From the NCBI GenBank assembly GCA_027295975.1, contig JAPUJX010000025.1:1-6303 (forward strand): DNA of 6,303 nucleotides, given 5' to 3'. Below are positions 1 through 4,914 of the stretch, piece after piece (position 1 is the stretch's first letter; every line of letters starts with the position of its first letter). This stretch comes from Gammaproteobacteria bacterium (GTDB lineage: Bacteria; Pseudomonadota; Gammaproteobacteria; Pseudomonadales; Azotimanducaceae). Under the pieces are notes generated by a model that saw nothing but the letters and a program-made list of their open reading frames with translations, was not told the DNA's origin and did no database searches. Both the position numbers and the translations under genes were made by a program.

Positions 1-30
1 ATCGGCTCGGCAGAGCGCGAGTTCAGACAT
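1..30 (-). CDS. Possible 5' end of a gene running off the left edge
   Basis: An ATG at 30-28 on the minus strand opens a frame (MSELALCRAD) that continues past the window edge without a stop. A GGGGATGAG stretch just upstream could serve as a ribosome binding site, and a perfect TATAAT lies a further 25 bases upstream. Ten codons are far too few to identify a product. The call rests only on the order promoter, ribosome binding site, start codon, so it could be chance. The gene would be co-directional with the HD-domain gene upstream of it. Confidence 0.35.
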   Translation of the reverse strand, partial: MSELALCRAD

Positions 31-33
31 CTC

Positions 34-56
34 ATCCCCGGACAACAAGCGGGGAT
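34..56. repeat. Perfect 7-bp inverted repeat, 9-base loop
   Basis: ATCCCCG (34-40) and CGGGGAT (50-56) are exact reverse complements separated by GACAACAAG. The arms span the end of the candidate -10 box and the candidate ribosome binding site of the left-edge gene. It could be an operator, or an RNA hairpin hiding the ribosome binding site if transcription starts further upstream. There is no T-run after it on either strand, so it is not a normal intrinsic terminator. Confidence 0.45.
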
Positions 57-60
57 TATA
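55..60 (-). promoter_or_regulatory. Candidate -10 box for the left-edge gene
   Basis: The minus strand reads TATAAT here, a perfect sigma-70 -10 hexamer. I see no convincing -35 hexamer 16-18 bases upstream; the sequence there is close to GCGAAT. Initiation would fall near position 48, giving a leader of about 18 bases before the ATG at 30. The hexamer shares two bases with one arm of the inverted repeat at 34-56. Confidence 0.35.
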
Positions 61-150
61 GTGTCTTGTCTGGTTAATTCGCATGATTCTGCGTTCTCCC
101 GCGGGGCACGATTCTCAAGGCCGCAGAGTCCTTGGGCGGCACACCGGGGG

Positions 151-177
151 AAAAAGGTTGATCGTTTTTCAACGAAC
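151..177 (-). terminator. Plausible intrinsic terminator of the HD-domain gene
   Basis: On the minus strand, about 23 bases after the HD-domain gene's stop codon, CGTT-GAAA-AACG forms a 4-bp stem closed by a GNRA-type tetraloop. Three outer pairs (GTT with AAC) can extend it across a 3-base bulge. It is followed by C and five T residues, then C residues. The stem is AT-rich and short, so its efficiency is uncertain, but position, hairpin and T-run agree with the gene end. Confidence 0.4.
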
Positions 178-199
178 TCCCGATCGCCGCTCGCGTCGA

Positions 200-1123
200 C
201 TACCGGTTGCTGATGGCGATGTGGGGTCGCGGGTGGGGTTTGTTCGTCTGGTTGGTCGTCTGGACATGGGGACCGCGTTCTGGTCCCCAGCCGGGTTCGT
301 TTTCCTGCTCGTTGTGCAGGTGATGGAACAGGTTTGCGATCCACTGTTGTCCGTCCTGGGTTTTTCGCAGGAAACGCAAACCTTCGGTGATGTAGGGATA
401 TACGTGATCATTGAAAAACTCGGGATAATCGGCACGAAGCTCGCCAGCGTTCCGATAACCCAGGCGTTCTGCCTCGCCGGTTTCGAGTAACTCACGATAA
501 AGCCGTGAGAGCTTCTGAATGTACAGGGGGTCACCCATCTGCCCGATCAGATCGGCTGCACGCACCAGGGCGGCGAAGCTGTCCGTCTGCTGGTAATGTT
601 TGTCTTCGGGAACCGGGAAACGAGTCATCTCGATGTAGCTGGTGACGGTGGGGACGTCCACCAGCGGTTCCAGCGCGTAACGTTCGTGAACGAAGATACA
701 GCTGCGCGTGACGTGGTACGGCATCAGGCAGGCGTCCGTAGCCCCTGGCGGAGGAGAAACGCGGTTGTCCGCTTCATCTGCGATGTACGCGTTTTCGCGA
801 TCCTGCTTCAGCAGTCCGCGCAGATAGCCGATGTCGTGGAACAAACACGCGAGCACCGTATGGAGCCACTGACTGGGGCTGACATCACCTTGTGATATTT
901 GCCGGCCCTGGAGAATGCTCTCGCCGACGTCCGTAACCAGGATGGTGTGTTCCATATCGTGGTACGGGCAGTCGCAATTGAGCAGAGTCTCCAACGAGGC
1001 GACTACCGCCTGCTCTAGAATCTCTTCATGGCCCTGGTCGCACTTGGGAAAAACTTCGCGATATCGCCCTAGTGTATGGACGACAAACGCATCGATGACA
1101 GTACGACTTGGGTTGAACATCAT
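200..1123 (-). CDS. HD-domain metal-dependent phosphohydrolase
   Basis: This 307-residue cytoplasmic protein has the metal-binding pattern of the HD superfamily. The first histidine sits in YHDMEH (54-59), the HD doublet in LACLFHDIGY (91-100), and the distal aspartate in AADLIGQMGDP (189-199). HD proteins hydrolyse phosphate esters of nucleotides or cyclic nucleotides using one or two divalent metals. The substrate here cannot be read from the sequence. There are no GGDEF, receiver or membrane segments, so it is a stand-alone catalytic domain. The last ~35 residues, after FHHLHNEQ, are low-complexity and rich in Pro, Asn, Thr and Arg, and look like a disordered tail. Two ATGs open the frame. 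GGGATC lies directly before them, which suits the second ATG (1120) slightly better as a ribosome binding site. The gene is divergent from metR and may share regulation with it, but that is inference. Confidence 0.85.
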   Translation of the reverse strand: MMFNPSRTVIDAFVVHTLGRYREVFPKCDQGHEEILEQAVVASLETLLNCDCPYHDMEHTILVTDVGESILQGRQISQGDVSPSQWLHTVLACLFHDIGYLRGLLKQDRENAYIADEADNRVSPPPGATDACLMPYHVTRSCIFVHERYALEPLVDVPTVTSYIEMTRFPVPEDKHYQQTDSFAALVRAADLIGQMGDPLYIQKLSRLYRELLETGEAERLGYRNAGELRADYPEFFNDHVYPYITEGLRFLRKTQDGQQWIANLFHHLHNEQENEPGWGPERGPHVQTTNQTNKPHPRPHIAISNR

Positions 1124-1224
1124 GATCCCAGCTGGCCCGACCCAGGTAGTTTAATAGATGAGTTAGTTGGCTTCGTGCCCTACTGCTCAATACGTAAATT
1201 CGGTTCTGGAACGGATCTGCAACG

Positions 1225-1253
1225 GTGACATCTTGTGGCCGCATGAATATAGT
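1225..1253 (+). promoter_or_regulatory. Candidate sigma-70 promoter of metR
   Basis: GTGACA (1225-1230, 5 of 6 to TTGACA) and TATAGT (1248-1253, 5 of 6 to TATAAT) are separated by exactly 17 bases. Transcription would begin near 1260, leaving a leader of about 28 bases before the ATG at 1288. A small dyad, GTTC-TG-GAAC (1203-1212), lies about 50 bases upstream of that start, a distance where LysR-type regulators often bind. I found no match to the known MetR pattern TGAA-N5-TTCA. Confidence 0.5.
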
Positions 1254-1287
1254 GCATGTTGACCATCTCTCTCGTTGAGTGAGACTC

Positions 1288-2226
1288 ATGTCACATATTG
1301 AGCTACGCCACCTGCGCACACTGGTCGCCCTGCGCGATACCGGTAGCCTGGTTGAGGCGGCGGATCGCGTGTTTCTAACCCAGTCCGCTCTCTCTCATCA
1401 GATCAAAGACCTGGAAACGCGGATCGGCTGCAGTCTGTTTATCCGTAAAACACGTCCGGTGCGTTTCACTACCGCGGGTAAACGGTTGTTGAAACTGGCG
1501 GATGAGGCGCTGCCGCTGGTTCACGGTACTGAGCGGGATCTGGAGCGCCTCGCGGGAGGTACTTCGGGGCGAATTTTCATGGCTATCGAATGCCACAGTT
1601 GTTTCGAGTGGTTGCTTCCCGCTATCAATGCCTATCGGGAGAACTGGCCGGATGTGGAGTTGGATGTCGCCAGCGGTTTTCATTTCGCCCCGTTACCGGC
1701 GTTGGCGCGCGGTGATCTCGATCTCGTCATCACGGCCGACCCGCTTGATGACCTGGGCCTCGCCTACCTGCCGATGTTCAGCTACGAGGCTCAGCTTGCC
1801 GTGGCCCTGGATCACGACTGGGTCGAAAAGCCCTGGATAGAACCCGAAGACCTGAGCACGGAGGTGCTCATCTGTTATCCGGTGGACAAGGGCCGTCTGG
1901 ATATTTTTTCGAGCTTCCTGGATCCTGCGGGGGTGGAGCCCATTCGGGTGCGCCATGCCGAGTTGACCACCATGATGATTCAACTCGTCGCAAGTGGCCG
2001 TGGGGTTGCATGCCTGCCCAACTGGGCATTACACGAGTATCTGGAACGGGGTTATATCATCGTCAAATCCCTCGGCGAGGAGGGCGTCTGGCCGACACTG
2101 TACGCCGCCATCCGTGCCGATCAGCAGGAGGCGGCATTCATCCAGGGGTTCGTGGACATAGCCAAATCCACCTGTTTCGCCAGCCTGGTTGGGATCGTCA
2201 CGGCCGAACTCGGGGGCAGGCCTTGA
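1288..2226 (+). CDS. metR: LysR-family transcriptional regulator MetR
   Basis: This 312-residue DNA-binding regulator matches Escherichia coli MetR, the homocysteine-responsive activator of methionine biosynthesis genes, along its whole length. The N-terminal winged helix-turn-helix covers about 1-62; SLVEAADRVFLTQSALSHQI carries the helix-turn-helix and LFIRKTRPVRFTTAG the wing. The effector domain contains AIECHSCFEWLLPA (99-112), GDLDLVITAD (142-151), LICYPVDKGRLD (194-205) and SLGEEGVWPTLYAAIR (261-276), all close to MetR segments. The usual MetR start (M-I-E-V-K-H-L) aligns with MSHIELRHL, so I chose the ATG at 1288 over an in-frame GTG at 1279. GTGAGA ahead of it is a weak ribosome binding site. 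No methionine gene such as metE is adjacent, so any target here would be the divergent HD-domain gene or a gene elsewhere. Members of this family commonly control their own promoter. Confidence 0.9.
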   Translation: MSHIELRHLRTLVALRDTGSLVEAADRVFLTQSALSHQIKDLETRIGCSLFIRKTRPVRFTTAGKRLLKLADEALPLVHGTERDLERLAGGTSGRIFMAIECHSCFEWLLPAINAYRENWPDVELDVASGFHFAPLPALARGDLDLVITADPLDDLGLAYLPMFSYEAQLAVALDHDWVEKPWIEPEDLSTEVLICYPVDKGRLDIFSSFLDPAGVEPIRVRHAELTTMMIQLVASGRGVACLPNWALHEYLERGYIIVKSLGEEGVWPTLYAAIRADQQEAAFIQGFVDIAKSTCFASLVGIVTAELGGRP

Positions 2227-2254
2227 GTGTAGTCCTTCGGGAGAATTCGCGGAA

Positions 2255-2842
2255 TCAGGGAACGAGAAATTTTTCGATCCAGCCCTCTCCACGTCGCTGG
2301 TAAAGCCGTCTGTCATGTATGCCGTCCGGTTGATTGAGGTCCAACTTTTCGATGACTTCCGGAATCACGTATAAACCCCGCGCCGTTTCCGGAGCGATCA
2401 GAGGGTCCGGCAGTTCGAGCCCTGCACACTTCATCAGCAGTAGATCGCGACTTTCGATTGGTGCGCTTTGCGGCATGGTCAGGGTATAAAACCAATCCAG
2501 TCGCTTAGGCGCGTCAGGACGCAGCTGCCAGCTCTCGTGGACCGTCTCGACCGGTATAGGCACCGTTGTGCATTGCAGCCGATACTGGAGGTTACTGCTC
2601 GGCAGGAAAACGCTGAGCGCGATGCGCGAACTGTTGGACATTTCCCGCCATTTAGGGCTCGTCTCGTTGCAGAAAATTGCGAGCCGGGTACCCGAGGTGG
2701 TGTCCAGCTCTCGCAATACCAGGGTTCTGGCCTGCGGTTCTCCGTCAGCGTCCACCGTTGCGGCAACACACAGATTTGCGCATGGATCCTCCGCCGTTCG
2801 TGCCTGAGCACGGTCGGCCAGGAATCGGGCAAGAGGATCCAC
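2255..2842 (-). CDS. Divergent pyridoxamine 5'-phosphate oxidase family protein
   Basis: This 195-residue protein has the PdxH layout: an FMN-binding split barrel (CVAATVDADGEPQARTLVLR, 25-44), a linker with RPDAPKRLDWF (108-118) and PQSAP (124-128), and the C-terminal dimerisation segment HDRRLYQRRGEGW ending in FLVP (176-195). PdxH oxidises pyridoxamine or pyridoxine phosphate to pyridoxal phosphate using FMN. Compared with E. coli PdxH (218 residues), several cofactor or substrate positions differ. The RMVLLK lysine is Arg44, SRK reads SPK (62-64), the FMN-contacting Gln of LERQV is not kept, the Trp of IEFWQ is Leu167, and RLH is GIH (174-176). A PdxH function is therefore doubtful; an FMN or other flavin protein of unknown substrate fits better. 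The start is the GTG at 2842, 30 bp after the stop of the hydrolase gene. No good ribosome binding site is visible and the frame is open back to that stop, so a non-standard earlier start is possible. Last gene of the putative operon. Confidence 0.75.
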   Translation of the reverse strand: MDPLARFLADRAQARTAEDPCANLCVAATVDADGEPQARTLVLRELDTTSGTRLAIFCNETSPKWREMSNSSRIALSVFLPSSNLQYRLQCTTVPIPVETVHESWQLRPDAPKRLDWFYTLTMPQSAPIESRDLLLMKCAGLELPDPLIAPETARGLYVIPEVIEKLDLNQPDGIHDRRLYQRRGEGWIEKFLVP

Positions 2843-2872
2843 GGCGTTCAGACGGTGTTCAATCTGGTGGGC

Positions 2873-3775
2873 TCAAGGTGCCTTGCGGTCTGAATGGAGA
2901 ATTCGAATCCACCGCTCCTCGTTGATGAAACCCGCGCCCCACCCCTCCCAGCGACTGCCTAACCCCGCTGCGATGATTTCTTCGACGTTTTTACCAGCGT
3001 CCAGCGCCTCGTTGACCTGTTTGTGGGTCGCTCGCAACATGTCAAGGCTTTCCGAGAGGTTGGCCACCTTCGCGAGGGGTCCGTGACCGGGAATGATGTG
3101 GATATCTTCCGGGATCATCTCGAGGATTCTATCGAGATTTGCGATTACCCCTGCAACCGAGCCGCCGCTGGGGATGTCGATATACGGGAAACTACCGTTG
3201 AAAAAATGATCACCCATATGAATGACGTTCGCGTTTTTGAACCAGACGACCGCATCGCCGTCGGTGTGCCCCGCCGGCATATGGATGACGTCGAGTTCGT
3301 CATCGTTGAAGTGAATTCGAATGCGGTCTGCGTAGGTCACGACGGGAAGTGCCGCCCTCCCGACGTTGCTGTCCCCGGCCAATCGAATTCGGACGTTTTC
3401 GTGGGCGATGATGGTTCCGGCCTCTCCAAAAAAGGCGTTGCTGCCCGTGTGGTCGCCGTGGAAGTGGGTGTTGAGCACCAGCTTGGGTTTATCCCCGCCG
3501 AGTTTGTCTATGGCTTTCTGAATGCGTTCGGCCAGGGGGGCGAACTGGTCGTCGATGATCAGGGTGCCATCTTCGCCGACGGAGACACCTATGTTGCCCC
3601 CCGAACCGACGAGCATATACACGTTGCCGCCAAGCGGTTGCGCCTTGACCTCAACTCCGGCAAAACGGTCCGCGTCGGCCCCGAGGGCGATGCTTGAACT
3701 CAACAGGAACGAACAGACCGTCAACCGAAAAATCGTTGCGGGGGAAGCGGGAATATTGAAGGTGCGCGAGTACAT
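2873..3775 (-). CDS. Secreted metallo-beta-lactamase-fold hydrolase
   Basis: This 300-residue exported hydrolase of the metallo-beta-lactamase superfamily has metal-ligand motifs in the usual order: THFHGDH (103-109), GHTDGD (169-174), MGDHFF (187-192) and PGHGP (229-233), the set expected for a two-zinc site. The N-terminus has a hydrophobic run, LTVCSFLLSSSIALGA (18-33), followed by an acidic mature start, typical of a Sec signal peptide, so the enzyme probably acts in the periplasm. The cysteine at 21 lacks a proper lipobox. The start is the ATG at 3775: AAAGGAG lies 8 bases upstream, and this ribosome binding site is inside the extension implied by the ATG at 3796. THFHGDHTGSNAFFG and AHENVR are typical of a broad family annotated only as MBL-fold metallo-hydrolases, so the substrate is unknown and beta-lactamase activity should not be assumed. 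It is 32 bp downstream of the two-span membrane protein and 30 bp upstream of the PdxH-like gene. Confidence 0.88.
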   Translation of the reverse strand: MYSRTFNIPASPATIFRLTVCSFLLSSSIALGADADRFAGVEVKAQPLGGNVYMLVGSGGNIGVSVGEDGTLIIDDQFAPLAERIQKAIDKLGGDKPKLVLNTHFHGDHTGSNAFFGEAGTIIAHENVRIRLAGDSNVGRAALPVVTYADRIRIHFNDDELDVIHMPAGHTDGDAVVWFKNANVIHMGDHFFNGSFPYIDIPSGGSVAGVIANLDRILEMIPEDIHIIPGHGPLAKVANLSESLDMLRATHKQVNEALDAGKNVEEIIAAGLGSRWEGWGAGFINEERWIRILHSDRKAP

Positions 3776-3807
3776 GTTGTTGTCTCCTTTGGTCATCCAG
3801 TCGGATT

Positions 3808-4599
3808 TCAGAAATCTATGAATCTGCCCGTGATCTTGTGATCGGCCAGTTCTCTTGGGGCATTCGTCTGATGCGGTTTGGCAATGCGGTACACGAAACC
3901 ATGAGCGCTGGCCAGAATGGAATCACGAATCATGTCATCGGGATCCACCTCCTGGGCGCGTCGCATGAGGCGTTCGAATGAAAAGAGGAAGTTGTTCGAG
4001 TGTCGTGCACGCACTTCGGTGCCGTAAAACAACGCATATTTCTCATCAGGGTCCGCAATCTGCAGGTGCGTTTCGACTAAGCGCCGGGAGAAGGTTTCGG
4101 TATCTTGCGCCGAGAGCATGGAGAACAGCTGACTCATCTCCTGGGGTGAGACGCGGCCTTCGCCGGTTGCTCCCTGGCTCGAGATGAACAGCAGGCCGGT
4201 GATGGAACCCAGTTGGGCATATACCGTATTGACGATCTGCAGAAACGTAGTCTGGCGTGCATGAATTTCGCTCTGCGCCATCTTTTCGGATTGAATTACC
4301 GCCTGCTCGGCGGAGCGTTGTATTTCCTGGGCCTGGGCAAGTAGTGCGTTGGTATTCTGTTCGAGTTCTTTCTGTTGCAGAAAGTAACCGACAACCAGCC
4401 AGAGAAACGCAAGTGGCGCAAACGCGCCTTCGAGAAAGCTGCCGAGTTCGGCCGCGGGGAGGCTGCCAAAGTTTCTCCAGCCAATGGTGGCCGAAATGTA
4501 GGAGACACCCAGCAACAACCACCCGACGGTTAGAGTCAGGCCCAGTCGGATGCGCCAATCCAGAGCCTTGGCGAAGAGGAGTCCTCGGTTAGCCGTCAC
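3808..4599 (-). CDS. Two-span membrane protein with coiled coil, function unknown
   Basis: I do not recognise a characterised family. From the GTG at 4599 the product is 263 residues. Two hydrophobic spans are visible, about 18-38 (LGLTLTVGWLLLGVSYISAT) and 57-75 (EGAFAPLAFLWLVVGYFLQ). A Gln/Glu-rich heptad-like stretch (76-118) looks like a coiled coil and is followed by a soluble domain of ~140 residues including NNFLFSFERLMRRAQEVD. Both ends of the hairpin should face the cytoplasm. The layout of spans followed by QQKELEQNT and a coiled coil resembles the N-terminus of putative phage abortive-infection proteins (PutAbiC type), but the C-terminal part does not clearly match; this is a weak analogy. 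Start choice: the frame stays open to ATG 4668 and TTG 4674, which would overlap the upstream gene by about 80-86 bp and lack a ribosome binding site. The GTG at 4599, with GGAAG just before it, gives an 11-bp overlap typical of translational coupling. Confidence 0.7.
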   Translation of the reverse strand: MTANRGLLFAKALDWRIRLGLTLTVGWLLLGVSYISATIGWRNFGSLPAAELGSFLEGAFAPLAFLWLVVGYFLQQKELEQNTNALLAQAQEIQRSAEQAVIQSEKMAQSEIHARQTTFLQIVNTVYAQLGSITGLLFISSQGATGEGRVSPQEMSQLFSMLSAQDTETFSRRLVETHLQIADPDEKYALFYGTEVRARHSNNFLFSFERLMRRAQEVDPDDMIRDSILASAHGFVYRIAKPHQTNAPRELADHKITGRFIDF

Positions 4600-4807
4600 T
4601 ATCTTCCGAAACAGTGGATGTGACTGTACTGGTTGCTGGCGAGGTTGATGGCTGAGAGGTTGATTCATCTGCAATGCGCCGTCGGATCTCGGCGGCGTCC
4701 CGTTGGATTTCGCTCATGCGAAAGATCAGATCAGGTAACTGGTCGGTGATGCGCCAGATGAGATAGGCTATGGCGAGCAGTGCGAGGAATGAAAAAAATT
4801 CCAACAT
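4589..4807 (-). CDS. Small single-span membrane protein
   Basis: This 72-residue protein has one transmembrane helix at the N-terminus (FFSFLALLAIAYLIWRI, 4-20). A short amphipathic or coiled-coil stretch rich in Arg, Glu and Ile follows (MSEIQRDAAEIRRRIADE, 31-48), and the Ser/Thr/Pro tail ends in SEDSDG. A long open frame extends upstream, but that part reads antisense to the methyltransferase gene. The ATG at 4807 has GGAG 8 bases before it, so I take it as the start. It overlaps the start of the two-span membrane protein by 11 bp, or more if that gene starts earlier, which suggests co-translation and possibly a shared membrane complex. No homologue is recognised; the function is unknown. 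It is the first gene of the four-gene minus-strand cluster. Confidence 0.65.
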   Translation of the reverse strand: MLEFFSFLALLAIAYLIWRITDQLPDLIFRMSEIQRDAAEIRRRIADESTSQPSTSPATSTVTSTVSEDSDG

Positions 4808-4824
4808 TCGGGGGCTCCAGCGGT

Positions 4825-4844
4825 TAGCGAGATTTGGGTCGCTA
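4825..4844. promoter_or_regulatory. Perfect dyad, candidate operator
   Basis: TAGCGA (4825-4830) and TCGCTA (4839-4844) are exact inverted copies separated by 8 bases. The dyad lies in the 107-bp gap between the divergent methyltransferase gene and the membrane-protein cluster. It abuts the candidate -10 box at 4845-4850 and covers the expected start point of the minus-strand cluster, where a bound dimer would block transcription. The regulator is unknown. Confidence 0.4.
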
Positions 4845-4873
4845 GATATACCGGCTCGCGAGTTGCGAGTCCA
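4845..4873 (-). promoter_or_regulatory. Candidate promoter of the minus-strand cluster
   Basis: On the minus strand, TGGACT (4873-4868, 4 of 6 to TTGACA) and TATATC (4850-4845, 4 of 6 to TATAAT) are 17 bases apart. The start would be near 4838, about 30 bases before the ATG at 4807. The match is moderate. The self-complementary CTCGCGAG (4855-4862) lies inside the spacer. Confidence 0.35.
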
Positions 4874-4890
4874 GCACGGCAATCGAGAAT
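4863..4890 (+). promoter_or_regulatory. Weak candidate promoter of the methyltransferase gene
   Basis: TTGCGA (4863-4868) and GAGAAT (4885-4890) are 16 bases apart and each match the sigma-70 consensus at 4 of 6 positions. The position, 25 bases ahead of the ATG at 4915, is reasonable, but many such matches arise by chance. It would overlap the -35 hexamer of the divergent promoter. Confidence 0.22.
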
Positions 4891-4914
4891 TAGTCAGAGG
4901 CTCCTTCAGGCAGC

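Noticed and set aside
83..490. Plus-strand open frame of 135 codons near the left edge
   Set aside because: Most of it is antisense to the HD-domain gene, and it has no ribosome binding site or recognisable motif.
1243..1259. CATG repeats flanking the metR -10 box as a MetR site
   Set aside because: CATG is self-complementary and common, and the spacing does not fit TGAA-N5-TTCA.
2227..2254. TCC-TTCG-GGA hairpin between the metR and PdxH-like stop codons
   Set aside because: The stem is only 3 bp and no T-run follows on either strand, so it cannot be supported as a terminator.
3023..3697. Plus-strand open frame of 224 codons inside the metallo-hydrolase gene
   Set aside because: It is antisense to a gene with all zinc-binding motifs, a signal peptide and a strong ribosome binding site. 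Its translation shows no recognisable domain and mirrors the GC-rich third-position pattern.
2873..3775. Antibiotic-resistance beta-lactamase or lipoprotein
   Set aside because: The zinc motifs are shared by the whole superfamily and nothing points to beta-lactams. The cysteine at residue 21 follows L-T-V, which is not a valid lipobox.
4046..4558. Minus-strand open frame of 170 codons in a second frame of the two-span membrane protein gene
   Set aside because: It is rich in Arg, Pro and Cys as expected for an out-of-frame translation, while the other frame gives clear membrane spans and a coiled coil.
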